Shown: positions 24,138 to 33,665, counted from the stretch's first letter. The stretch is 42,582 bases of DNA from Acetobacteraceae bacterium (GCA_009693865.1 SHWL01000018.1:1-42582), one strand, 5' to 3'. Notes: generated from the sequence alone by a model not told the origin. Translations and numbers: made by a program.

Positions 24138-27100
24138 ATTTCTCGCGGCGCTGCTGGCCGTGGCGCTTCTGGCGTCGCGGCCGGCGGCGGCGGCGGACCA
24201 GGGGCCCTTCCTGGTGCTGGACACCGGGGTGCATGAGGCGGCGATCAACGCGATGGCGCCGCTGGCCGATGGCGCCGGGTTTGTCACCGTCTCCGACGAC
24301 AAAACAGCCCGTGTCTGGCGTCCCGATGGCGCCGATACCCTGAGCGTGCTGCGCCCGGCGATCGGACCGGGCGACGATGGAGCGCTTTACGCGGTCGCGG
24401 CCTCGGCCAAGGTGATCGCGGTCGCGGGGCGGATCCACGCGCCTCAAGGCGGGTATGGGGTCGCGTTCTATTCGATGCAGGATTACCGGTCGCTGGCCTT
24501 GGTTTCCGGTCTGCCCAGCGCGGTGCTGACGATGAAGATGTCACCGGCCGGCGATCGCCTGGCGGTGGGCCTGGAAGCTGGCGGTCTGCGCGTTTTCGAT
24601 CTGAAGACGCAGACGGTCTCGCTGGAAGACCGGGACTATTCCGGCAAGATCACGTCCCTGGACTTCGATCCTGCCGGGCGGCTGGCGGTCGCTGCCGATG
24701 ACAACACGATCCGCGTATATGATGGCGCCCAGAAGCGGTTGCCTCCGATGACGATGCGCGCGGGCGCGCGGGCCTATGGCATCGCGTTCTCGCCAGATGG
24801 GGCGCGGCTGGCCGCCGGGGATCGGACCCGGCCGGTGGTTCATTTGTTCGACATGCGCGCGATGCGGTTCGAACGCGACCTTGAGGGCGCCGCGGGCAAG
24901 ACCGGCAGCTTCAATGTTGTCGTGTTTTCGGCGGATGGCGGTGCGGTTTATGGCGGCGGCTCTTATCTCGATCGCACCGGGATCGTGCAAATTCGGCGTT
25001 GGCCGGTGACCGGCGGCGTCGCGATTGATATTCCCGTCGCGAACGATCTGGTAACCAGCCTACTGGCGCACGACCGGGGTATCTTGTTCGCGACGGCGGA
25101 GCCGGTGATCGGCGTGGTGGATGAAACCAACAGTGCCCGAGTGATCCAGGCGCCCCGCCATATCGACTTCCATGACCGGGCCCGGACCACTGTCAGATTG
25201 TCGCGCACGGGAGCGGGCATCGAAATTGTCATGCCCAAGGGCCGTGCCCTGGCTGTCGATGTCAGCACGCGTGAGGTCTTACGCGTTGACGGCTCCACGC
25301 GGGACTTCACCTCACCGGCCGCGAGCGGGTTCGGCATGACCGTCACGGACTGGCGTGACAGCCGGGCGCCCGCGGTGAATGGACGCAAGGTGGCGTTGGA
25401 ACCGGCGGAAACCGCCCGGTCGGCCGCCGTATCGCCTGCGGGAGCCGTGCTGGGGACGGATTTTTTCGTCCGCTTTATCGGAAAGAATGGAACCGGGTGG
25501 AAGGTTTCGGCTGGCTCGCCGGTCTGGGCTGTGCATGCCAGCGCCGATGGACGGCTGGTGGTCGCGTGTTTCGGGGATGGTACGATCCATTGGTACAACG
25601 CCGGCGACGGCAGGGAACTGATCGCCCTGTTCATCGATCCGGCGACGGAACGCATGGTGCAGTGGACCCCGTCCGGTTATTTCGATCACGATCATCGGGA
25701 CGATGGGCAGCCCGACGGGCGGTCCCTGATCGGCTACCGGATCAATCAACCCTCCGGCCGGACCAGCGATTTCATTTCCATTGGCCAGCTTTATCCAACC
25801 TGGTTCCGGCCCGACCTCGTTGGGCTGTCGTTCCGCGACGACGGCAATGCGAGACGCCGTGTGGGTGAACAGGAAGCGCGGTCGGGAAATATTGGCGATA
25901 CCATCCGGCAGGGATTGCCTCCGAAGGTGACGCTACTGGATGCGTGCGGGGTGGAGTCGATGACCGTGACCGCTTGTAACGGCATGCGGTCGATTGAATT
26001 ACCGCGTGGCCGCGCCGGCGATCCGCCCGCGGTCACCGCGCCCATGCTGCTCGTGCGCTACAAGGTGGAAGATCAGGGGAGCGAGTCCGGGCGGGTCGTG
26101 CCCCGCCTGAATGACGCGGTGTTCGGCAGCGATATCAAGGTCGAATCGACTCAGGGACGCACCCGGATCGAACGAGCGGTGATACCTCTCGCGCGGGGCC
26201 TGAACGTCGTCCGGTTATCTCCGGTCAGTGCCACTGGCGCGATCGAGGCGGGAAGCGGCGCGAGCCCGGAAATCCGGCTTGTCCGCTCCTTCGCGTCGCG
26301 GGAGAAGACACCTGACCAGCCGGCGCCGGAGGCGAAGGGAAAGCTGTTCGTACTGACGGTTGGCGTGGGGGTTTATCCAGCCCCGATTCCCCGGCTGGCC
26401 AATCCGGCGAACGATGCGAGGGCGCTGGCCGACGTGCTGCGGCAAGATAAGGGGCGGCTGTTCGCGGCACTCGACGTCGTGTCGTTGATCGAGGGACAGG
26501 CCACGGCGGCGAACATTCTCTCGACATTGCGGGATATCGCCGGGAAAGCCACGCCCGACGACGTCGTGGTCATCTTCCTCGCGGGCCACGGCCAGACAGT
26601 CGATGGTAAATATTATTTCGCCCCGAGCGATATGGGGCGTGGCGACGCGGGTCTGCTGGCCCGGATCAACGAGGCGAAAACCGAGGAGGCGGCCGGTGCG
26701 GCCGTCGATGCCGTTTTCCGGGCGGAAGGTCTGGGTCAGGACCAATTGCTGCCGGCGATCCAGAACATCCAGGCCACGCGCATCGCGTTCATGCTGGACA
26801 CTTGCTATTCCGCGACGGTGGCCGACGCTGATTCGGTGCTGCGGCACGACGTCAACGCGACGATCACCAACCGGATCGGTCATGCGTCCGGCCGTTTCGT
26901 GCTGTCGGGATCGTTCACCGAGGCCTTCGATTCCGCGGCTGGGGCTGATGCGGCTGTCGGGGAAGAAGGGCACGGGTTGTTCACTGCTTATCTGTTGCGA
27001 GCTCTGAACGGCGACGCGGGGACGGACGAGTCGGGGCAGATCGACATCTACAAATTGGCGACCTTCACCCGGGATCGCGTCGCGAGCGCCAGCCGGCGCA

Positions 27101-27225
27101 TCCTGGAACGGGCCGGCGCAAAAACCGGCGTGAAACTGCCGGAGGTTCAGCGGCCCGCCTATTATTTCGCGGGTAATGAATTTTTCGCGATCCGCAAATT
27201 GCCGTCAGCGACTCTGGCCAAGTAA
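24130..27225 (+). CDS. exported WD40-type beta-propeller with caspase-like (C14) protease domain
   Basis: A 1031-residue protein with a signal peptide (MRKFLAALLAVALLASRPAAAA). Residues about 30-560 are beta-propeller repeats, several recognisable as WD40-like (FVTVSDDKTARVWRPDG, AVAADDNTIRVYDG, VVACFGDGTIHWYNAGDG), followed by MVQWTPSGYFDHD, a segment often seen before this protease. A region of beta-strand character spans about 600-735. The caspase-like domain starts near 738 (KLFVLTVGVGVYP) with the dyad His820 (FLAGHGQ) and Cys892 (MLDTCYSATV), and both residues are present. Export points to a periplasmic or surface role. Substrate unknown. The start codon overlaps the lipoprotein gene by eight bases. 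Confidence 0.9.
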   Translation: MRKFLAALLAVALLASRPAAAADQGPFLVLDTGVHEAAINAMAPLADGAGFVTVSDDKTARVWRPDGADTLSVLRPAIGPGDDGALYAVAASAKVIAVAGRIHAPQGGYGVAFYSMQDYRSLALVSGLPSAVLTMKMSPAGDRLAVGLEAGGLRVFDLKTQTVSLEDRDYSGKITSLDFDPAGRLAVAADDNTIRVYDGAQKRLPPMTMRAGARAYGIAFSPDGARLAAGDRTRPVVHLFDMRAMRFERDLEGAAGKTGSFNVVVFSADGGAVYGGGSYLDRTGIVQIRRWPVTGGVAIDIPVANDLVTSLLAHDRGILFATAEPVIGVVDETNSARVIQAPRHIDFHDRARTTVRLSRTGAGIEIVMPKGRALAVDVSTREVLRVDGSTRDFTSPAASGFGMTVTDWRDSRAPAVNGRKVALEPAETARSAAVSPAGAVLGTDFFVRFIGKNGTGWKVSAGSPVWAVHASADGRLVVACFGDGTIHWYNAGDGRELIALFIDPATERMVQWTPSGYFDHDHRDDGQPDGRSLIGYRINQPSGRTSDFISIGQLYPTWFRPDLVGLSFRDDGNARRRVGEQEARSGNIGDTIRQGLPPKVTLLDACGVESMTVTACNGMRSIELPRGRAGDPPAVTAPMLLVRYKVEDQGSESGRVVPRLNDAVFGSDIKVESTQGRTRIERAVIPLARGLNVVRLSPVSATGAIEAGSGASPEIRLVRSFASREKTPDQPAPEAKGKLFVLTVGVGVYPAPIPRLANPANDARALADVLRQDKGRLFAALDVVSLIEGQATAANILSTLRDIAGKATPDDVVVIFLAGHGQTVDGKYYFAPSDMGRGDAGLLARINEAKTEEAAGAAVDAVFRAEGLGQDQLLPAIQNIQATRIAFMLDTCYSATVADADSVLRHDVNATITNRIGHASGRFVLSGSFTEAFDSAAGADAAVGEEGHGLFTAYLLRALNGDAGTDESGQIDIYKLATFTRDRVASASRRILERAGAKTGVKLPEVQRPAYYFAGNEFFAIRKLPSATLAK

Positions 27226-27900
27226 CGCCGGTAACTCCCACGGTTCGGCGAGCCCGAGCCCGCGCACGGCGATGCCGTTGGGCAAGGCCGCCGAATAGGA
27301 TTCATGGTGATGTCCATGCACGATCAGCCTCGCCCCGCCGGCCTTGGCCAGTCGATCGATGACGCTGAAACCGTGACGATGACAGGATGGGGCTTCGTGA
27401 GTCACCAGAACATCGAAACTCTGACCCTCCAGGGCCTTCAGATCCGCTGGAAAAATTGAATCCCGATGCCACAACGGCAGACCGCCGCGCCAATGCCTGG
27501 CGGGGCTTTGGTGCGCCAAAAAGGTTGCGCGGTCATGAAATCGCGCGGGTTCGATGCGGCCCGACCCTTCATCCTCACGGGGGTACCAGATCGAGGGTTT
27601 GAAGACGCCTGGCAAACCAGCCGCGCGAACGCCGTTCAGGTCGATGGCACGAAAGCCGATATCGCCCGTGGGGTGGTCTGTCACCAAATTGTCGTACGTG
27701 GATTCCGTTTCGCAGTCGTGATTGCCCAGGATCCAGTGGACGCGCCAGCCCGCCGTCAGGACGGGGGCGAGTGTCTCGGTCAGCGGCCGCCGGCAATCCT
27801 GGTCGCCCAAAAGAATGAGGATGCCCGGGGAACGGGTGAGGCAGGCCCGCAGAATGGGGGAGAAATTCCCGTGCGGGTCGCCCGCGAACAAGAGCGGCAT
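27205..27900 (-). CDS. calcineurin-like metallophosphoesterase
   Basis: A 231-residue metallophosphoesterase. Metal-binding motifs are FAGDPHGNF (D-x-H), LLGDQD (GD-x-x-D-like), WILGNHDCE (GNHD), VTHEAPSC and HGHHH near the C-terminus. It may act on nucleotides or protein phosphate; the sequence does not decide. The ATG at 27900 (MPLLFAGDPHG) follows AGGAAGG and sits at the motif, so the frame extension to 27957 is not used. The 3' end overlaps the caspase gene convergently by 21 bases (27205-27225). Confidence 0.88.
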   Translation of the reverse strand: MPLLFAGDPHGNFSPILRACLTRSPGILILLGDQDCRRPLTETLAPVLTAGWRVHWILGNHDCETESTYDNLVTDHPTGDIGFRAIDLNGVRAAGLPGVFKPSIWYPREDEGSGRIEPARFHDRATFLAHQSPARHWRGGLPLWHRDSIFPADLKALEGQSFDVLVTHEAPSCHRHGFSVIDRLAKAGGARLIVHGHHHESYSAALPNGIAVRGLGLAEPWELPALLGQSR

Positions 27901-27960
27901 GGTCCTTCCTGGTGGCATCGTCGTTCGCCACCGTGGCGAGGGGGGAAGATCGCCCACGGG

Positions 27961-29697
27961 TTACCTCGCGGCCGGGCAACCGGAAGCCAGCGGGCGAGGT
28001 TTCCCTGACTTCGGCGGGAGATTGGCGGTGCGTTCGATGAAATCCGCGACATTGTCGTGCAATTGCGCCAGCGCGTCTCGGGTCACGTACACAAGGTGTC
28101 CCGACTGATAGCAGCGGTATTCGATATTGCCATGTAGCTCGGCGGGGATCGGCAGATGCCGCATCTCGTACTGGCCCTGGAACCAAGGCGTGATCAAATC
28201 GTAATATCCCGCGTTGAGTTGCACCTTCAGCAGCGGGTTGTATTTCATTGCGTGCGCCAGGTCAGGCATCACGTTCGCGGGCCCATCGGACGGAGATTCA
28301 GTTTCCGGGCTACCGGGCAGCTTATGTCGAAAGCTCCAACGTTCGCTGATGTCGTCCACGGCGGGACGGTAGGTCTTGCCGTCGCCGTAGCCGAGTATCC
28401 GGCGGACATAATCGTTGAAACTCGACACATAGGCGGAGGTGATCGCCGCATCGGTCGGGTCGTATTTCGCCTTGCGGCTCATGCGATCCAGGGCGGGGCC
28501 GGAAAATCGGGAGTCGGTCGCGCCGATGATCAGGCCGCGGTCGCGCAGCAACTCCTGGCGGAATTCGTCGGCTCCGACCCGCAAATCGGAGCGGCGGAGG
28601 TAGTCGGCCGATAATCCGGTGTACTCGCGCAGCTTCCCCGCGATCTTCTCGCGTTGGGCCGGGTCCAGCGCGGCCCCGGCGGCCAGCGCGGCGGCGTAAT
28701 CGCCGATCGCGAACCGTCCCACCTCGTTCAGCAAAGCCACCGGCGGTCCGCCGGAGCGATTCTCGGGCGCTTGACTGTAATACCAAGCTGTTGCCGCGTA
28801 GGTCGGTAAACCCAACTGGTATGGCAGATCGTTGCCTGGCGAGGTTTCCGGCCGGTCAGGATAAAACGCACTGGAGAGTACCTGCGACAGCATGATGACG
28901 CCGTTGAAATCCACGCCGGGATCGGTTGCCAGGCGATCCACGAGTACCGCTGCGCGGGTCGTGCCGTAGCTTTCGCCGAATAAATATTTGGGTACGTTCC
29001 AGCGCTTGTATTTCGACAGGAAGCTGGTGATGAACGCGGCGAAGGCGTGCGCGTCTTCGTCGACGCCGTAGAACGATTTTTCCTTGTCCTCGCCCATGAT
29101 CCGGCTGAACCCGGTGCCCGGAGCGTCGATGAACACCAGATCGCTTGCGTCCAGAAGGCTGTGTTCGTTGTTGACGAGGCGGTAGGGGGCGGGCGGGGCG
29201 TGCCGCGCATCGGGGGTATCGACTCGCTTTGGCCCAAAGGCGCCCATGTGCAGCCACACCGTCGCCGATCCTGGGCCGCCGTTGAACAAAAATGTGATCG
29301 GGCGGGGGACCGGGCCTGGGTCGCGGTGGAAATAGGCGACGTAGAAAATGGAAGCCTGAGCGGGCACGGTTTTGGATCTCTTGTCCGGATCGGATTTATC
29401 TTCGGCCTCGTTCGCGCGGGGGACATCGTCCCAGTCTTTCGGATGAACGACCAGCGTGCCAGCTACCGCGCAGTAGGCGATGTTGGTGCCGCCAACGGTG
29501 ACTGACCCGTCGCTCCAGGTTTCTTCCGGAGTGAAGCCAGGGGGGCGGTTGTCCGTGTCCGCGGCCGGGGCCTTTGCCGGTGGTGGGCCGCAGCGTGCCG
29601 CGGGGACAGGATCGGGCGCGCGTTTGGCGGCGATGGCCTGGATGGCGACCGCCAGGCATGACATCAGAATGACCAGGCCCTCGATGTGCCGCCTCAT
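27961..29697 (-). CDS. S10-type serine carboxypeptidase, exported
   Basis: A 578-residue serine carboxypeptidase of the alpha/beta hydrolase fold (family S10). The signal peptide is LVILMSCLAVAIQAIAAKRA after MRRHIEG. Other conserved blocks are TFLFNGGPGSATVWLHMGAFGP (oxyanion region) and DLVFIDAPGTGFSR. The catalytic set is Ser243 (GESYGT), Asp500 (GYYDLITP) and His534 (QSGHLVYV). It should remove C-terminal residues from peptides in the periplasm or outside. The frame is open to 29961, but the ATG at 29697 begins the signal peptide; an ATG at 29772 is an alternative. Same strand as the metallophosphoesterase, 60 bases upstream. Confidence 0.92.
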   Translation of the reverse strand: MRRHIEGLVILMSCLAVAIQAIAAKRAPDPVPAARCGPPPAKAPAADTDNRPPGFTPEETWSDGSVTVGGTNIAYCAVAGTLVVHPKDWDDVPRANEAEDKSDPDKRSKTVPAQASIFYVAYFHRDPGPVPRPITFLFNGGPGSATVWLHMGAFGPKRVDTPDARHAPPAPYRLVNNEHSLLDASDLVFIDAPGTGFSRIMGEDKEKSFYGVDEDAHAFAAFITSFLSKYKRWNVPKYLFGESYGTTRAAVLVDRLATDPGVDFNGVIMLSQVLSSAFYPDRPETSPGNDLPYQLGLPTYAATAWYYSQAPENRSGGPPVALLNEVGRFAIGDYAAALAAGAALDPAQREKIAGKLREYTGLSADYLRRSDLRVGADEFRQELLRDRGLIIGATDSRFSGPALDRMSRKAKYDPTDAAITSAYVSSFNDYVRRILGYGDGKTYRPAVDDISERWSFRHKLPGSPETESPSDGPANVMPDLAHAMKYNPLLKVQLNAGYYDLITPWFQGQYEMRHLPIPAELHGNIEYRCYQSGHLVYVTRDALAQLHDNVADFIERTANLPPKSGKPRPLASGCPAAR

Positions 29698-29804
29698 GCT
29701 TTCAGTCCGCGCCGGTGCGCCTGTGGGTTTGGAATAGGTGTGGTCCTTTCTGGCTTGAGCATCGTCGGCCATTATGGCCGCGGTAAGGCTGACGGGGGAA
29801 GACG

Positions 29805-30489
29805 ATGCCAGCTCGCACCGGTGCCGAATTGCTGCGCGGATTGAAGGACCATCGGGAGATCTGGGTCGGGAACGACAGGGTGACGGATGTCGTGTCGGAT
29901 CCCGCGTTTTCCGGCGCAACGATATCTGTCTGACGCACACGCTGATCCATCCGACGATCAATAAGGCAACGGATGAGACTCCCGGTCAGGAAAACGATGT
30001 CATTCTGCGCAAGGTCGCCGATACCGAGCATGGCATAATCGTGCGTGGGGCCCGCATTCTTTCGACCTTGGCGCCCTTCGCGGACGAGTTGGCGGTTTAC
30101 CCGGGCCGTCCACTGCCTGACGGTGGCGATAAATTCGCGGTGTCGTTTTGCATTCCGATGGCCACGCCGGGGCTGAAATTCATCTGCCGTGACTCCGTGG
30201 CGGGAACGGACAACAAATTCGACCGTGGCATATGATGAATAACGCGAACCTGCGGCCTTACATAGACAAGTATCTGCGTGGTGCGAATGATACCAGCGCG
30301 GAACGGCGCATTCGTCTGTTCCGTTTGGCGTGGGATTGCGCGGGGACCGCGCTGGCGTCGCGGGTTGAACTGTATGAGCGCTTCTACCTCACGTCTGGCG
30401 CTCGTAACCAGCAGCGCGCGCAGGCTTTGGCGAAGCGGGATCAGGCTATGGCGCTGGTCGAGCGGTTTTTGAAGGAGCCGGTCGATTAG
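29805..30489 (+). pseudogene. HpaB-type 4-hydroxyphenylacetate 3-monooxygenase, decayed
   Basis: Three blocks remain in the normal order. Block 1 (29805-29933) is the N-terminus MPARTGAELLRGLKDHREIW ending in a TGA. Block 2 (about 29915-30235, another frame) starts in NDICLTHTLIHPTINK and includes GIIVRGARILSTLAPFADEL and ATPGLKFICRD. Block 3 (30232-30489, third frame) is the C-terminus with PYIDKYLRGANDT, RLFRLAWDCAG and ELYERFY. Against a normal HpaB of about 480-500 residues, roughly 70 codons are missing between blocks 1 and 2 and over 200 between 2 and 3, including much of the FAD and substrate pocket. No active enzyme is possible. The 3' fragments could still be translated. Confidence 0.88.
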
Positions 30490-30561
30490 CAAGGCTCGCT
30501 GCTTGCCTGACCCGACTCAAAATGGAATCCTCCGCCGCCGGAACGCCCGGAAGGAAAAGCC

Positions 30562-31299
30562 ATGATCGAACAAACATTGGATATCGTCACCAAAGACGGG
30601 GCGATGGAAACGTTCATCGTCCACCCGGACCGTGGCGCTCATCCACCCGTGCTCTTGCTGATGGATGCCCCGGGGGTCCGTGACGAGTTGCGCGACATGG
30701 CCCGCCGCCTGGCCACCGTCGGCTATTATGCGATGCTGCCGAACCTGTATTACCGCGCCGGCCGCGATACGATGTATGGGCCGGACGTGACGACCAAGGG
30801 CAGTGCCGAACAAGCGCGAATGCGAGCTGTGCGCACGAAGATGACCATCCCGCCGGTCATGGCCGACGTCGCCGCGATGATCGCCCATGCGGACGGGCAG
30901 GCCGCCGCGAAACCCGGTCCGGTTGGAACCCATGGGTATTGCATGAGCGGTCCCTATTCGCTGGCCGCCGCCGCGCGTTACCCGGATCGCATCGCCGCCG
31001 CCGCATCGTTTTACGGCACCTGGCTGGTGTCGGAAAATGAGGAAAGCCCGCATCTCAATCTCGGCAAGGCCAAGGGCGAGCTTTACATCGGCTGTGCCGA
31101 GCACGATGAACTCGCGCCTTTGCCGATGGTCGCGGAACTCAAAGCCTTGTTCGACAAATCCGGCAATCCGGGCGAGTTGGAGATGTACCCGACCGTGCAT
31201 CACGGTTTCGCGTTTCCGCAGCGCTGGTGTTACGACAAACCGGCGGCCGAGCGGCATTGGGAACGGTTGATCGCGCTCTATCGCCGCCGTCTGGGCTGA
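30562..31299 (+). CDS. dienelactone hydrolase family protein
   Basis: A 245-residue alpha/beta hydrolase of the dienelactone hydrolase family. The triad is Cys127 (HGYCMSG), Asp182 (AEHDELAP) and His214 (VHHGFAFP), so the Cys nucleophile characteristic of dienelactone hydrolase is present. Members open dienelactones in chlorocatechol breakdown, but many act on other esters. The ATG at 30562 has AAGGAAAAG upstream. It follows the HpaB remnant by 72 bases and precedes the luciferase-like gene by 34, consistent with an aromatic or lactone catabolic operon. Confidence 0.92.
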   Translation: MIEQTLDIVTKDGAMETFIVHPDRGAHPPVLLLMDAPGVRDELRDMARRLATVGYYAMLPNLYYRAGRDTMYGPDVTTKGSAEQARMRAVRTKMTIPPVMADVAAMIAHADGQAAAKPGPVGTHGYCMSGPYSLAAAARYPDRIAAAASFYGTWLVSENEESPHLNLGKAKGELYIGCAEHDELAPLPMVAELKALFDKSGNPGELEMYPTVHHGFAFPQRWCYDKPAAERHWERLIALYRRRLG

Positions 31300-31333
31300 C
31301 GGCGGCGTCCTCGCATACCACGGAGCCGCGCCG

Positions 31334-32509
31334 ATGGAACTTTGGAACCACTGCGAGAATCCTTATCCTTTCGTGGCGGCCGAGGTTCTCGATGCCGCTC
31401 CCTCCGTGCGCGCCAGCCTCCCCAACAAATATTGCGAGCCCGAAATCGCGGCCGGACTCTATGATGAGATATGGGAGGAATACCGGCATTGCGACGAACT
31501 TGGATTGCACATCGTCACGAATGAACACCATTCCGGTATCAACAATCTTTGGGCCGCGAGCCCGGTTATCACCGGTATCGTCGCCAATCTGACTAAGAAG
31601 GTCCGCATTCTTTCCCTGGGCACGTTGGTCACGGTACGGCCCGATCCGGTACGAGTGGCCACCGAGTACGCGACGATCGACGTTATCTCCCGTGGCCGGC
31701 TGGATATCGGCTTCGTTAAGTCGGGTGCGACCGAAATGGTGTCCGGCGATGCCAACCCGATGCGCATCCGCGAACGGGAATGGGAAGCGATCGATCTGAT
31801 TGAAAAAGCCCTGACCACGCATGACGGGCCGTTCAGTTGGGAGGGCAAATTCTTCACTCACGCCCATGTCAACATTTGGCCGCGCCCCTGGCAAAAGCCT
31901 CGCCCGGAGTTCTGGGCCGCCACGTCCGATTTGCCGACCTGCGCCGAACTGGGCCGCCGCGGATTTATCAATACGTTGCTGTTCGGCGGCTACGACCGCA
32001 CGCGTACGGCATTCAATGCCTACAAGACCGCCCGAGCTGACGCCGGATTGCCCGCGCCAGGCGAGGACCGCTTTTCCTACATGGCTTTCTGCTATGTCGG
32101 CGACACCGATGAAGAAGCCTTTCGAATTGGCCAGAAGATTGCCTGGTTCCTGACGGTCAGCATCAAAAGCTCGCCGCAAATGTCGAAGTTTCAGCCCGGC
32201 CAGATCGCGCCGGAAATGACGCCCGCCGCATGGCGTGCCGGTGCATCGAAACGGCCGACCGATCTCTCGGTCGAGGCACTTATCCGCCAGGGTCAGATGT
32301 TCTGCGGCAACCCGGACACAGTGGTCCGCCAGATCAAGGAGTTCCGCCAGCGGGTTGGCGGCGTCGGCCGGATCATCATGATGACCCGCCAAGGGCTCGT
32401 GACGCACGCGGAAGCCATGAAAAGCTTCTCCCTCGTGGCGAAAGAGGTGTTGCCTCAGCTTCAAGGCCTCGGCCCGGTGGACGCCGATATGCCGGCGGCG
32501 GCGCAATGA
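31334..32509 (+). CDS. LLM class flavin-dependent monooxygenase (luciferase-like)
   Basis: A 391-residue luciferase-like flavin monooxygenase that uses reduced FMN from a partner reductase. Family features are the N-terminal EYRHCDELGLHIVTNEHH, the ILSLGTLVTVRPDPVRVATE strand with EYATIDVISRGRLDIGFVKS, and the C-terminal FCGNPDTVVRQIKEF. The substrate is unknown. Its TGA overlaps the ATG of the following alpha/beta hydrolase (ATGA). The two probably act in sequence, for example oxygenation of a ketone or aldehyde and hydrolysis of the product; this is inferred from position only. No reductase gene is present nearby. Confidence 0.9.
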   Translation: MELWNHCENPYPFVAAEVLDAAPSVRASLPNKYCEPEIAAGLYDEIWEEYRHCDELGLHIVTNEHHSGINNLWAASPVITGIVANLTKKVRILSLGTLVTVRPDPVRVATEYATIDVISRGRLDIGFVKSGATEMVSGDANPMRIREREWEAIDLIEKALTTHDGPFSWEGKFFTHAHVNIWPRPWQKPRPEFWAATSDLPTCAELGRRGFINTLLFGGYDRTRTAFNAYKTARADAGLPAPGEDRFSYMAFCYVGDTDEEAFRIGQKIAWFLTVSIKSSPQMSKFQPGQIAPEMTPAAWRAGASKRPTDLSVEALIRQGQMFCGNPDTVVRQIKEFRQRVGGVGRIIMMTRQGLVTHAEAMKSFSLVAKEVLPQLQGLGPVDADMPAAAQ

Positions 32510-33321
32510 CCACGACGCGTGCCGGTCCGTTTGAGTTGGAGACGTTGCGCCGCGGTTCCGGCCGACCAATCCTGATAATTCACGGCAACAATCCGGTTCA
32601 CCCGAATGCGCCCTTTTTGGACAGGCTCGCGAAGCATGGGGAGGTCATCGCGCCGTCACATCCAGGCTTTGGCGCGTCACCGCCGCCTGACGATTTCGAT
32701 ACGATGTACGATCTGGTAAATCTGTATCTGTCCGTACTTGAAACGCTGGGGTCTGATGACATCACGGTCATTGGGTTCTCCTTTGGCGGTTGGATCGCAG
32801 CCGAACTGGCGGTGGCGAACCCAACAAATCTCGCTCGCCTTGTGTTGGTAGATCCTGTCGGCATTAAACTCGGCGGCCGCGAAGAGCGGGATATCGTGCA
32901 TTTCTTTAACACCGATCCCGCTGAGCTCAATCAGAGAAGCTGGCACGACCCCGCGCGCCGGCCCGCCGGGATTTATGCCCTGGGTTGGCAGGCGACAATC
33001 AGCGACGCGATGACCGATCAAGAGATGATCGCGCTCGCCCGCAACTGGGATTCGCTGTGCCTCTACGCCTGGCGGCCGCACATGTTTAATCCGGGTCTGA
33101 AACAGTGGTTGCACCGGATCGCCATGCCGGCGCAGGTGATCTGGGGCGAGTCCGATCGCATTGTCACGCCTGATTATGGCCGGGCCTACGCCGGTCTCAT
33201 TCCCGGGGCGGCATTCACGACCATCCCGAACGCAGGTCACCACCCGGAGCTGGAACAACCCGATGCTTTCGTTGAAGCAGTCGCGCGCTTCATGGATGTC
33301 ACCAAGGGTCCTCGCCGATGA
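32506..33321 (+). CDS. alpha/beta fold hydrolase
   Basis: A 271-residue alpha/beta hydrolase. The nucleophile elbow is GFSFGG (Ser92), the acid is probably in GESDRIVTP, and the catalytic His is His245 or 246 in NAGHHPELEQP. ILIIHGNNPVHPNAPF holds the oxyanion loop. The pattern is that of meta-cleavage product or ester hydrolases. The ATG at 32506 overlaps the luciferase-like stop, and its own TGA overlaps the next ATG, so three genes are tightly coupled. A longer frame from 32230 is antisense-free but runs inside the preceding gene and is not used. Confidence 0.92.
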   Translation: MTTTRAGPFELETLRRGSGRPILIIHGNNPVHPNAPFLDRLAKHGEVIAPSHPGFGASPPPDDFDTMYDLVNLYLSVLETLGSDDITVIGFSFGGWIAAELAVANPTNLARLVLVDPVGIKLGGREERDIVHFFNTDPAELNQRSWHDPARRPAGIYALGWQATISDAMTDQEMIALARNWDSLCLYAWRPHMFNPGLKQWLHRIAMPAQVIWGESDRIVTPDYGRAYAGLIPGAAFTTIPNAGHHPELEQPDAFVEAVARFMDVTKGPRR

Positions 33322-33665
33322 TGTTCATCGTTCGCACGATGGGTGAAATTCCGGTGGAAGTTGGGTTCCTTATCCGCCAAACCCGGAAAACGCCGGCTTT
33401 GGCGACCGGCGGCACACACGATTTCTTCTGCGATGGCGAAATCGGCGTCGCGCGTGACCAGGGGTTGAATGTCGTTCCGGTTCATGACGGGTGGTATGCC
33501 GATGACACCGGCGGCGGGGTCGCGATCTGGGGGCAGGGACGGTTCTGGGAAATCCGCGATACTCCCTTCACAGTGCGTGAAACCTCGACCGAGGCGCCGT
33601 CACCGGCGGCGGAGGGTCGGGCCGGAGAGATTGTCAATGTTCGGAATGCGATCTTTGGGGTCTGA
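33318..33665 (+). CDS. small unknown protein, last gene of the hydrolase operon
   Basis: A 115-residue protein not recognised. It has no signal peptide or membrane helix; the middle (VVPVHDGWYADDTGGGVAIW) looks like a beta-rich small domain and the C-terminal part is acidic. The ATG at 33318 overlaps the stop of the alpha/beta hydrolase (ATGA), the best evidence that it is expressed. Convergent with the YbaK-type gene, which abuts it at 33666. A role with the luciferase-like enzyme is suggested by position only. Confidence 0.65.
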   Translation: MMFIVRTMGEIPVEVGFLIRQTRKTPALATGGTHDFFCDGEIGVARDQGLNVVPVHDGWYADDTGGGVAIWGQGRFWEIRDTPFTVRETSTEAPSPAAEGRAGEIVNVRNAIFGV

